A stretch of DNA of 64,000 nt, from assembly GCF_008629695.1 (NCBI RefSeq), contig NZ_VWSH01000003.1, positions 433,688 to 497,687 on the forward strand, given 5' to 3'. The stretch's first letter is position 1. Each line of letters starts with the position of its first letter. This document shows positions 1 to 8,307 of the stretch, piece after piece. Origin of the DNA: Taibaiella lutea (GTDB taxonomy: Bacteria > Bacteroidota > Bacteroidia > Chitinophagales > Chitinophagaceae). The notes below the pieces were generated by a model. The model searched no databases and was not told where the DNA came from. It saw only the letters and a list, made by a program, of their open reading frames with translations. The position numbers and the translations under genes are program-made.

Positions 1-377
1 TTAATCATTCCCCAATGATTGAAAAACCATAAAAATGAACTGAAAACAAGCGTAATCAATAATCCATATAGCAAAGCACCACATATTCTGTTAAAGAACC
101 CCAGAAAGGCAACTTTCATAAGCTTATCAATAGCCTTAGCTCCCAGTCTCACTAAAAATACAACTCCGATAAATACAATTACGTAAGAAAGAAAAGGTAC
201 CCAGAAAGGAGTTGCGTCTTTGAAAATCAGGTTTGCAATAAACCCGGAAAATTTAATGGCGCAAAAAATGCCGATAATAACAGACAATACAGCAAAAAGG
301 GCTATAACAATTCCTTTGCTATAGCCTCTTATTAAGAAAAATATTAAAAATATCAGATAGAGGACATCAATAATCAT
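1..377 (-). CDS. CvpA family inner-membrane protein (partial, C-terminus off the left edge)
   Basis: The frame is open from ATG at 377 to the window edge, about 125 residues with no stop. It is very hydrophobic, with four likely membrane segments (about residues 3-16, 23-45, 58-76 and 99-118). The N-terminal pattern of a hydrophobic helix followed by RGYSKG is typical of CvpA (colicin V production) proteins, a family of small membrane proteins whose biochemical role is poorly defined. It starts 8 bases after the yqeY stop on the same strand, so the two are probably cotranscribed. The family call is reasonable; the function is not settled by the sequence. Confidence 0.72.
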   Translation of the reverse strand, partial: MIIDVLYLIFLIFFLIRGYSKGIVIALFAVLSVIIGIFCAIKFSGFIANLIFKDATPFWVPFLSYVIVFIGVVFLVRLGAKAIDKLMKVAFLGFFNRICGALLYGLLITLVFSSFLWFFNHWGMI

Positions 378-385
378 AAATACGA

Positions 386-838
386 TTAAGCTGTCAGAAG
401 ACGTTTAACAGCTTCTGCTATAAGTTTACCGTCAGCTTTTCCTGCCATTTGTTTAGTGGCCACGCCCATTACTTTCCCCATATCGCCCGGGCCTGATGCG
501 CCAACAGAAGTAATAATTTCTTTTACATTGCTATCTATTTCCTCCTGCGATAATTGTTTTGGCAAAAATTCTTCTATCACTGCAATCTCCTCTTCTTCCT
601 TAACGGCAAGATCTTCACGATTCTGAGCACGGAAAATATCAAGGGAGTCTTTACGTTGTTTAGCCAATTTCTGCAATAGTTTCATTTCATCTGCTTCCGT
701 CAACTCCCCGCTTGCACCTGCTGCTGTTTTTTCTACCAAAATAGCAGCCTTGATAGCTCTTAATGTACGCAATGCAGCATCATTCTTATCACGCATAGCT
801 TGCTTAAGCTTATCCATAATATTTGTTTCTAAAGACAT
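386..838 (-). CDS. GatB/YqeY domain protein
   Basis: This 150-residue soluble protein matches the YqeY family, which carries the tail domain seen in GatB of the Asp/Glu-tRNA amidotransferase. Typical segments are MDKLKQAMRDKN near the start, ALRTLRAIKAAI, and the C-terminal GDMGKVMGVATKQMAGKADG helix region. Start 838 gives the usual family length and begins MSLETNIMDK. An upstream in-frame ATG at 886 would add 16 hydrophobic residues with no family counterpart and runs into the susCD terminator, so I reject it. The stand-alone protein is thought to be tRNA-related, but its role is unproven. It is followed closely by cvpA. Confidence 0.88.
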   Translation of the reverse strand: MSLETNIMDKLKQAMRDKNDAALRTLRAIKAAILVEKTAAGASGELTEADEMKLLQKLAKQRKDSLDIFRAQNREDLAVKEEEEIAVIEEFLPKQLSQEEIDSNVKEIITSVGASGPGDMGKVMGVATKQMAGKADGKLIAEAVKRLLTA

Positions 839-878
839 AATTACATTTTTAAAAAAGACAAAGAAAACAAAAATAAAA

Positions 879-910
879 TTAGCCACCCAATTTTACAAAT
901 GGGTGGCTAA
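879..910 (-). terminator. Rho-independent terminator of the susCD operon
   Basis: Inverted repeat with perfect 11-bp arms (879-889 and 900-910, core GCCACCCA/TGGGTGGC). On the minus strand it is followed by a T-rich run. It lies 23 bases after the susD stop and overlaps the leader of yqeY. Confidence 0.85.
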
Positions 911-932
911 AGATTATTTCTTAAATTATTGA

Positions 933-2444
933 TTAAGGATTTTGATCCGAACCATTTAGGCTTGCATTATTATCCATTTCACTTTGAGGAATCTTGAACA
1001 AGAATTCATCAGAATTTGCAGGTAATTCAGCAACACCACATGTAGTAAGATCGAAGTTACCAGTTCCTAAAGGTCTTGACAATGGTTTTTTCAAACGAAC
1101 CATATCAGAGAATGCTTTACCTTCCAAGAAAAGTTCTATTCTACGTTGCAAATAGATTTCTTCCAGCAAATTAGTACCACCAGTGTAAGGAGTTGTTGCG
1201 AAAGAATAACCTGAATTACGTTTTTTAACCAATGTTTCCAAAGTAGTTGTCGCATCAGCAATATTGCTTTGTTGAGCCTGAGCTTCAGCTTTAATCAAAT
1301 ACATTTCAGCTAAACGCATGTAAAGATTGTCATAAATCCAGGTACCGTAATCTACCATGTAGAATTTACGTTGCTTTCTTGCATTATCAAATGTTGTTTT
1401 TCTTACATCACCGGTTTTAATCTTATCGAACAAATATTTTGGTATTTTACGGAATGTACCGCCGCCACCTGCATAAGAGCTCGGGTTAGATGCATCAACA
1501 AAAGACATAAAGCAAATGATACCATAATCATCAGTTTGACTTGCAGATAATTGAGAAGCCCACATCCATTCTGAGTTAGTTGCATCTCTGAATCCGCTGT
1601 TTCGGTAAGTAGCAGAATCCATTAATTTAGAAGCACCACCCACAGTTTGAATTGCAAGATCAGAATACTTTTCAGCGTCAGCCCATTTATTCATTACTAA
1701 AGAAACTTCTGCATGAATACCATAAGCAGTTGCCAAAGAGATGTAAGATTTATTAGTAACAGTAATACCAGAACCTTCAATCAATGCGATAGCAGAATCG
1801 ATATCTACTGTAATACGGTCATAAACATCACCTACTGTACCACGCGGATTACCTTTGGTTGTTGATGTTGTTGGTGTTGTATAAATCGGAACTCCCGGAC
1901 TATTTAAACCAAGGGAATAGGTTTTACAATAGTAAATAGCAAGTTTAGAATAACACCAGGCTCTCCATGCATAAGCTTCACCTCTGATTTCATTTAATTC
2001 ATTAGCATCGCCTGTAGCTTTGTCAATATTAGCAAGCAAAAGGTTTGCTGAATTAATTAACTTGTAATAAAGAGCCCAGGCTACGATAGCATCACGATAA
2101 AGTGCATTTCTGTGTGTTTGAAATTTATACAAATTTCCAAACCAGTCATAATCATTAGCAGCACACACAACATCAGCACTCATAACATCTTCTTGTAAAA
2201 CAATAGACATGTGACCGAAATCGTCATGTTGAGCTGTAGAGCCCTTTGTGCTTAATGCAGCTCCTGTTGTTGACATTAAACGTGCCATACCATCCAATAC
2301 CGAACGGCAACCTGCTGCATTATCATAAAGATTCTCATCCGTAACAGAATCATTGGGAGTTGTATCCAGATAGGATTTTTTACATCCGAATGCAACTAAT
2401 GAGATAGCCAATATAGCTATATATAAAAATTTATTAGTTTTCAT
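933..2444 (-). CDS. SusD/RagB family outer-membrane nutrient-binding lipoprotein
   Basis: The 503-residue protein begins with a lipoprotein signal ending LVAFGC-KK, so it should be lipidated at Cys21 and held on the outer membrane. The mature N-terminus (YLDTTPNDSVTDENLYDN) and the C-terminal YLIKAEAQAQ and LQRRIELFLEGKAFSDMVRLK segments are hallmarks of the SusD/RagB fold, a TPR-based lid that hands ligand to a SusC channel. Its start lies 26 bases after the susC stop, which fixes it as the partner of that transporter. There is no glycoside hydrolase, lyase or sensor nearby, so the ligand (glycan, peptide or other) cannot be read from context. Confidence 0.95.
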   Translation of the reverse strand: MKTNKFLYIAILAISLVAFGCKKSYLDTTPNDSVTDENLYDNAAGCRSVLDGMARLMSTTGAALSTKGSTAQHDDFGHMSIVLQEDVMSADVVCAANDYDWFGNLYKFQTHRNALYRDAIVAWALYYKLINSANLLLANIDKATGDANELNEIRGEAYAWRAWCYSKLAIYYCKTYSLGLNSPGVPIYTTPTTSTTKGNPRGTVGDVYDRITVDIDSAIALIEGSGITVTNKSYISLATAYGIHAEVSLVMNKWADAEKYSDLAIQTVGGASKLMDSATYRNSGFRDATNSEWMWASQLSASQTDDYGIICFMSFVDASNPSSYAGGGGTFRKIPKYLFDKIKTGDVRKTTFDNARKQRKFYMVDYGTWIYDNLYMRLAEMYLIKAEAQAQQSNIADATTTLETLVKKRNSGYSFATTPYTGGTNLLEEIYLQRRIELFLEGKAFSDMVRLKKPLSRPLGTGNFDLTTCGVAELPANSDEFLFKIPQSEMDNNASLNGSDQNP

Positions 2445-2470
2445 AAATTAGATTTTGTTAAAATTAAAAA

Positions 2471-5400
2471 TTACAAGCCCACTCTTACTCCCACCATTAT
2501 TGTTCTTGAAGGAACATAAACATAATCAGACGCTCCGCTAAATGAACTTTGTGGATTCAAACCTTTACGTGAACTCATCAAACCGATGTTATCAGCAAGG
2601 ATATATGCAGACAATGAACTCATCCCGGTTCTTTTAACCATGTTTTCAGGGAAACTGTAGCTTAAGCTGATGTTTCTGAAATTCACCCAGGTAGCATTTG
2701 TCAAAAATCTATCACTTACTTGTCCGATATTTTGATTTCCGAATTCCATTCTTGGTAAAGAAGCACTTGGATTTGCTTCAGTCCATGAATTCTTTATGTC
2801 TTCATGGAAATTAGTTCCACCAATATTACCAGCAGTCATTAAGCCTTGGTAGATACCATCAAGATACTTTCCACCAATTGAGTAAGAGATAAGGAATGAT
2901 AATGAGAAACCTTTGTAAGTGAAGGTATTTGTTATAGCACCTTGTAAATCAGGAATCGCAGAACCTCTGTAATCTCTACCACCATTGCTTGTTGCAAAGT
3001 TATAATCGCTTGTATCTCTTGTTGAACCGTCAGCAGCTATATAAGAATAAAGTTCATCACCATTGTTAGGATCTACACCTGCGCTATGTGCGATGTAAAA
3101 GTCATATACAGAGTGACCTGGCTTGTACATATAGTTACCTGTTACAAAAGAATCCTGATTAGGTGCAAGCTTTGTAATTTTATTTGTCAATTTAGAGAAT
3201 TGAGCATTAACAGTCCAGTTGAAATTAGTTGTTTTAACCGCAGTTAAATAAAGGTTTAACTCAACACCTCTGTTATACATAGTTGCAGCATTATCCAATC
3301 TGGTTCTATAACCTGTAGAAGGTGCAACCGGAATGTTATAATATAAACCACTGGTTGTACGATTATACACGTTTAATTCACCATTCAAACGGTTCTTGAA
3401 TAATTCAAATTCCAAACCGATATTAGCTTGCTTTTGAGTTTCCCAAGTTAAACTTGTATTGATAAGAGAGATAGGAATGGAAGCAGTATTAGATCCGTTT
3501 GGTCTGCTTTTATCATACAAACCTTGCCAAGCATAATAGTTATTTGCTCCGCCGGTTAGAATACCGTTGTTACCTTGCGTACCATAACTTGCTTTTAATT
3601 TCAATGTATTTACGAAGCTTACACTTTTCATAAAGTCTTCTGCAGAAATAATCCAAGCCGCACCTACAGCACCAAAGGTACCCCAACGGGAATCTTTATA
3701 GAAACGAGACAAACCATCGCGTCTAACATTACCGGATAATAGATATTTACCTTTAAATGCATAATTAAATAAACCGAAATAACTTTCAATTCTATCGTCT
3801 AATGTGTTAGAAGTAGAAGATGGAGTACCTGTTGCAACAGCTAAATCACGGAATTTATCACTTGGGAAACCTGTGTTAGATCCAGTAACATAAGAAGCAC
3901 GGAAATAATAATTTTCATGACCGGCGCTTACACTTAAACTATGGTCTGTACCAAATTCTTTATTCCATGATAATGTTTGATTCCATGTGTAGTTGAAGTC
4001 ATTTTCATTAGATAATGTTAAAGCTCCACCTTGTGATACAAACTGACCATGCAACGATGTATTGTAATTAGTTGTAGAATAGTTTGTATAGTTTGAAGTC
4101 AAATTAGTTCTGAATGTAAAATTCTTTAAGAATTTAGCTTCGAAATAAGGAGAAATAGTAATGTTCTTAACTCTTGTACTATTTTCATCCAATTGCATTT
4201 GACCGATTACATTACTACCAGGCAATGTAGCTCTTTGTCCCATGCTGAAATTAGGATCACCTAAAAGGGAACCATAATCATATTTATCTTTTCCTGTATA
4301 AGGATCCAAAACCTTATTATTTAATGAATCACGATAATAAACAGGATAAACCGGAGCCATTGTCTGAGCGATGAAAGTCGGGTTACCACTGCTGGTACCG
4401 GAACCACCAAGGCCTTTTTGGCTTGACATTGTAGCAGAAAGATTCATACCTACTCTTGCCCAATCTGCAGCTTGAGAATTGATATTCATACGGGTAGAAA
4501 ATCTTTCATAATCCGTATTAAGGATATATCCTTTTTCTTTCAAGTAACCTGCAGAAAGATAGTAATCTGTTTTATCGCTACCACCGGATACATTTAAGTT
4601 ATAATCCTGACGGAAACCGGTCCTTTGCAATTCTTTAGTCCAATCATCTTTGTATCTTAATTGGGCATTAGGATTCAATTTTCCTGTTACAGGATCCAAC
4701 AAATATGCATTTGCAGTATCTGAAGCAACTCCCGGAATTGTATAGGCATTATAACCTAACTGATCTACAACACCCTGACCACTAAGACCTGATGCTGCCA
4801 ATCCAGCTTCTTCTGGCGTAGCGCCTCCGGTAATCAAGCTATTGTACTGAGCTCTCCAGGAAGCTTCATAGTAATCTTTAGGATCAGTCATAACGTTGTA
4901 GTTTGGAATACCACGTTGGATTGTACCTACTTTACCATCAACATTGATTCTTGGTCTTTCACCGCGTTTACCTCTTTTTGTTGTAACAACAATTACACCA
5001 TTAGAACCACGGGAACCGTATAATGAAGTAGCAGTTGCATCTTTCAATACAGTCATGCTTTCCACATCCAATGGATTGATTGAGGTAACATCACCATCAT
5101 AGGGGCTACCATCTACAACAATCAATGGAGCATTACTACCACCCAACGATCCAAAACCTCTGATTCTGACAGAAGAACCGGAACCCGGCTGACCGCCACC
5201 ATTTGTTACCTGAACACCAGGTGCAGCACCTTCCAATGCTTTGGTGATATCAGCAACAGGCATTTTTGCAATTTGTTCTGCTGTAATAACATCGGCAGCA
5301 CCAACATATTTACCTTTAGCAATCGGCGGACCATATGGTTGAGCAATTACAACTTCAGTCAATACGTTATTACCTTGTTCCAATGAAACTGTCATATTTG

Positions 5401-5653
5401 CACTTGCATCAACAGTTTTCTCCGCTGCTCCCATTGCAGAAATGACAAGCTGGGATCCTTCGGGTACATCCATTTCAAAATTACCATCAGCGTCAGTCAT
5501 TGTTCCTGCCGTTGTTCCTTTTACTTTAATTGAAGCGCCTGGAACTCCTTCACCATTAGCATCAAGCACTTTTCCTTTGGCTTTTGTTTGAGCCATAACA
5601 GTCTGAACACCAACCCAAAGTAGGAGCGCAAACAAGAGTAAGCTTTTTTTCAT
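2471..5653 (-). CDS. SusC/RagA family TonB-dependent outer-membrane transporter
   Basis: At 1060 residues this is of normal SusC size. After a signal peptide ending VMAQ (about residue 22) comes a carboxypeptidase-regulatory-like beta domain (TKAKGKVLDANGEGVPGASI, about 22-100). The TonB plug follows, with the typical RIRGFGSLGGSNAPLIVVDG and ATSLYGSRGSNGVIVVTTK stretches (about 115-230). The rest is the 22-strand barrel, ending in the C-terminal segment VGVRVGL. With the SusD lipoprotein downstream it forms an energised importer of oligomeric nutrients. A consensus promoter sits 49 bases upstream of the start. Substrate is unknown. Confidence 0.96.
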   Translation of the reverse strand: MKKSLLLFALLLWVGVQTVMAQTKAKGKVLDANGEGVPGASIKVKGTTAGTMTDADGNFEMDVPEGSQLVISAMGAAEKTVDASANMTVSLEQGNNVLTEVVIAQPYGPPIAKGKYVGAADVITAEQIAKMPVADITKALEGAAPGVQVTNGGGQPGSGSSVRIRGFGSLGGSNAPLIVVDGSPYDGDVTSINPLDVESMTVLKDATATSLYGSRGSNGVIVVTTKRGKRGERPRINVDGKVGTIQRGIPNYNVMTDPKDYYEASWRAQYNSLITGGATPEEAGLAASGLSGQGVVDQLGYNAYTIPGVASDTANAYLLDPVTGKLNPNAQLRYKDDWTKELQRTGFRQDYNLNVSGGSDKTDYYLSAGYLKEKGYILNTDYERFSTRMNINSQAADWARVGMNLSATMSSQKGLGGSGTSSGNPTFIAQTMAPVYPVYYRDSLNNKVLDPYTGKDKYDYGSLLGDPNFSMGQRATLPGSNVIGQMQLDENSTRVKNITISPYFEAKFLKNFTFRTNLTSNYTNYSTTNYNTSLHGQFVSQGGALTLSNENDFNYTWNQTLSWNKEFGTDHSLSVSAGHENYYFRASYVTGSNTGFPSDKFRDLAVATGTPSSTSNTLDDRIESYFGLFNYAFKGKYLLSGNVRRDGLSRFYKDSRWGTFGAVGAAWIISAEDFMKSVSFVNTLKLKASYGTQGNNGILTGGANNYYAWQGLYDKSRPNGSNTASIPISLINTSLTWETQKQANIGLEFELFKNRLNGELNVYNRTTSGLYYNIPVAPSTGYRTRLDNAATMYNRGVELNLYLTAVKTTNFNWTVNAQFSKLTNKITKLAPNQDSFVTGNYMYKPGHSVYDFYIAHSAGVDPNNGDELYSYIAADGSTRDTSDYNFATSNGGRDYRGSAIPDLQGAITNTFTYKGFSLSFLISYSIGGKYLDGIYQGLMTAGNIGGTNFHEDIKNSWTEANPSASLPRMEFGNQNIGQVSDRFLTNATWVNFRNISLSYSFPENMVKRTGMSSLSAYILADNIGLMSSRKGLNPQSSFSGASDYVYVPSRTIMVGVRVGL

Positions 5654-5701
5654 ACACTTTTATTTTGTTAAAAAATTAGCAATTAGATAATTTAGAAGTT
5701 G

Positions 5702-5732
5702 CAAATTTAATTAAAATTTATACTTTTCCAAA
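5702..5732 (-). promoter_or_regulatory. Bacteroidota-type promoter of susCD
   Basis: On the minus strand TTTG (5729-5732) is followed after exactly 19 bases by TAAATTTG (5702-5709). This fits the TTTG-N19-TAnnTTTG consensus for the housekeeping sigma factor of this phylum. The predicted transcription start is about 40 bases before the susC ATG at 5653. Confidence 0.65.
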
Positions 5733-5810
5733 TGCTCTATGTTATATAATTTATTCGCAATCATTGAACTTTCTAAATAATTACATTTTTATAGTTATTC
5801 AGAAATATTT

Positions 5811-7583
5811 TTATTTGTTTATTACAAATTTCTTTGTGATTCTTACATTTTCAGAAGATATACTCATCATATAAACTCCGCTTTGAAAGCTACTGAAATC
5901 AAACTTGAATTCTTCATTAAGGCCTACATTCTTTAAGGTATAAGAACCTACATGTTGTCCTACTATATTGATTACATCAACTTTCAGTTCAGAAACTTTT
6001 GCAAGGTTCACTTTCATATATACAAATCCGGAATTTGGATTAGGATAAAGAGATATTGCATTTTCCAGTTCCTTCACTTCCTGTATGCTCACAACATCAC
6101 AAGGGTTGCTCAACCATTTAAATTCTGTAGAAGTAGCATTTGTATTTCCGGGGTCTAAAAATTTAGACAATTTAGAATTATTTGCATTCACTATACCATT
6201 GCTATAATAAGCCGTATCATGTTCATTATTCCAGGTATAAGATATTTTAGAGTACAAATTTGATCTGCCCACAGTACAAGCACTTCCTGAACCACCTGAA
6301 AGATCACCAATTAATCTGCCTGTTGATGCTTCCCAGATGCCGCTTCCTGATGATCCGGGTTCTGAACCTCCAATCACTTGTTTAGCAGCCCAATGGGTAC
6401 CTACTTCTGCAGTATTAAAAGAACCATTTGTATTTAAAGGTCTCATTTTTGTAAATTTCATAGCATCTCCCTTTGGATGATGGAAAGAAACCCATGCAGT
6501 GTCAGTACTGGTTGGCGCACTATTCCAACCGGCTAATGCAAGTCCCCAGCTGCTTAAAACACTATTAGAACTCTTTAATTTCAATAATAAAAAGTCACCG
6601 TATAATGGACCGCTTTCCGAACCTCCGGGAATTGTCATGTATGACCTTGCTAAAAAATCTGCCCCTTTTGCTACTTTAGTATAATTAATATTTCCGCCGC
6701 CGCCACATAATGGAGTCCATATATTAAAGGAAAACTCCCATTGGCTAAAATTTGAGCTGCTATATGAATTATTTCCATCGCAATGGCTCGCTGTTAAAAA
6801 TAATGGCGCACAATCTTTTGCAGTATTATTAATCAAGGTACCGGAACAAAACCCTCCGGAGTTACCATCAGTAATCCAGATATGAGCAACCGCATTCGCA
6901 TAGTTGAACCAAGGAGCTGCCGGTGCACATTTTGCGTTTATCTGGCAACTATCTGCTGCATCTATATCATAGGTAGCTTCTGTTGTAGCATTACCGTAAT
7001 CATGGTTAATTCTTTCCGCTCCTCTGTATAAACCATAAACCTGGTTTATCTCAAACTGAACAGCGCTTAAATCAACTCCTGCTTCTATATCCATTTCCAA
7101 ATTAACGGCTGAACCCTGAATCATTTCGTGAGCCATTGATTTGGTGTAAGTGTTAGAAGAGTAACTATAACCACCGATTAATTGTTTTCTGTTTTCATTT
7201 TGAACATAATAAGTAACTCCTGCAGGCAAATAGAAATCACCATACTGTAATTTTAAAGCTTGTGAATTCGGAATTTCAACATGCAATCTCCAAATACGTC
7301 TTCCATCTGATAGATATGTAAAAGATCCTTTAGCTAAATTTATATCTGAATTTACAGCCAATGCAACTCTATACTTTCCGGGTTTGCCTATAGTCTCATT
7401 GTACTCATCTTCTTTCTGAGCCTTTACATAATCAGGAGTCGGAAGACTCAACACAGAAACTTTACTACTTTCTAATGCGACTTTGTTACTTACACTCCAA
7501 GGAATTCCACCAATACTTTCCTGGGCATTAATAAATCCCGCAACCGCGCCAGTCAACAAAAGGGATAAAAATACTTTCTTCAT
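5811..7583 (-). CDS. Secreted trypsin-fold serine endopeptidase with T9SS sorting domain
   Basis: This 590-residue protein has a signal peptide (ending INAQ, residue 21), a beta-rich prodomain-like region (about 25-205), a catalytic domain and a C-terminal T9SS type A sorting domain. The triad can be read directly: H267 in LTASHCDG, D330 in LYGDFLLLKL, and S412 in EPGSSGSGIW. The GSSGS serine motif and cysteine-rich domain resemble lysyl endopeptidases of the Achromobacter protease I type, but the cleavage specificity is not proven. The tail starts ISLYPNPNSGFVYMKV and ends KKFVINK, so export by T9SS is expected. It is monocistronic on the minus strand. Confidence 0.88.
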   Translation of the reverse strand: MKKVFLSLLLTGAVAGFINAQESIGGIPWSVSNKVALESSKVSVLSLPTPDYVKAQKEDEYNETIGKPGKYRVALAVNSDINLAKGSFTYLSDGRRIWRLHVEIPNSQALKLQYGDFYLPAGVTYYVQNENRKQLIGGYSYSSNTYTKSMAHEMIQGSAVNLEMDIEAGVDLSAVQFEINQVYGLYRGAERINHDYGNATTEATYDIDAADSCQINAKCAPAAPWFNYANAVAHIWITDGNSGGFCSGTLINNTAKDCAPLFLTASHCDGNNSYSSSNFSQWEFSFNIWTPLCGGGGNINYTKVAKGADFLARSYMTIPGGSESGPLYGDFLLLKLKSSNSVLSSWGLALAGWNSAPTSTDTAWVSFHHPKGDAMKFTKMRPLNTNGSFNTAEVGTHWAAKQVIGGSEPGSSGSGIWEASTGRLIGDLSGGSGSACTVGRSNLYSKISYTWNNEHDTAYYSNGIVNANNSKLSKFLDPGNTNATSTEFKWLSNPCDVVSIQEVKELENAISLYPNPNSGFVYMKVNLAKVSELKVDVINIVGQHVGSYTLKNVGLNEEFKFDFSSFQSGVYMMSISSENVRITKKFVINK

Positions 7584-7936
7584 TTATTAAATTTTTGAAA
7601 CAAATTTTAGCTTGTAAATGTAGGGGTTTTTATTTTAAAACGCTGAAGGAAATTAATTCAGCTTTTGTGTTCAATTTTAGAAACAAGTGAAGTAGCTTCC
7701 CTCACTCCTCCTAATTACAATGCTTAGTTTTTTATTTCTGTTAACATACATTTCAATGTAACGGGCTCTTATTGTTAAAGACTTTAAATAATTGAGATCC
7801 CTTTGTATTTAAAATGTTAATGTTTTCCTAATTAAGTACTATGTATTGCATATTACTATTCAATAGCTATATCTTTGCATTGTAAAGTCGAAGGGATGTC
7901 TTTAATAGCATTTCTATTTTAAAAACTTCAAAGATT
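7584..7936. other. Intergenic region between divergent protease and padR genes
   Basis: These 353 bases hold no convincing ORF. The right end carries the padR promoter (listed separately). The left part should hold the protease promoter, but I see no clean TAnnTTTG there; the nearest match is an imperfect minus-strand TAAAATTTG about 16 bases before the protease ATG. The remainder is AT-rich without a strong hairpin. Confidence 0.5.
7846..7877 (+). promoter_or_regulatory. Promoter of the padR-pspC operon
   Basis: TTG (7846-7848) is followed after 21 bases by TATCTTTG (7870-7877), matching the Bacteroidota -33/-7 pattern. The predicted start lies about 50 bases upstream of the padR ATG. PadR regulators often bind their own promoter, so an operator may overlap here, but no clear dyad was recognised. 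Confidence 0.55.
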
Positions 7937-8263
7937 ATGAATACCGAAAACACAAGTTCGCAGATGCGCAAAGGAGTGCTGGAGTTCTGTATTCTTTCTA
8001 TCATTCGAAAATCAGAGGTCTATCCTTCTGATATTATTGAACAAATGAAAGCAGCAGGTTTATCCATTTTGGAAGGGACTTTGTATCCTTTATTGACAAG
8101 ACTTAAGAATGCAGAGTTATTAAGCTACAGGTGGGAGGAAAGCGCAACCGGCCCGCCACGTAAATATTTCAGCCTTACGGACAAAGGGGAAACTTTTTAT
8201 CAGGAGCTGCAACAGACCTGGAAACAACTGAGTGATGCAGTTCACCAAATAACACAGGAATAA
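7937..8263 (+). CDS. PadR family transcriptional regulator
   Basis: At 108 residues this is a minimal PadR protein: a winged helix without a long C-terminal domain. Diagnostic segments are RKGVLEFCILSII, the recognition-helix region LEGTLYPLLTRLKNAELL and the wing SATGPPRKYFSLTDKGE. It starts 60 bases after the promoter and lies 44 bases upstream of the PspC protein. PadR-PspC pairs recur in Bacteroidota, so it probably represses this operon in response to an envelope or chemical signal. That regulatory link is inferred from position. Confidence 0.93.
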   Translation: MNTENTSSQMRKGVLEFCILSIIRKSEVYPSDIIEQMKAAGLSILEGTLYPLLTRLKNAELLSYRWEESATGPPRKYFSLTDKGETFYQELQQTWKQLSDAVHQITQE

Positions 8264-8307
8264 CCCTTTAATTATAATCTACTACTTCAAGCTAAATACA
8301 AAACACA

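Noticed and set aside
933-5653. A polysaccharide utilisation locus
   Set aside because: A SusC/SusD pair exists, but there are no glycoside hydrolases, lyases or hybrid sensors nearby, so the label would go beyond the evidence.
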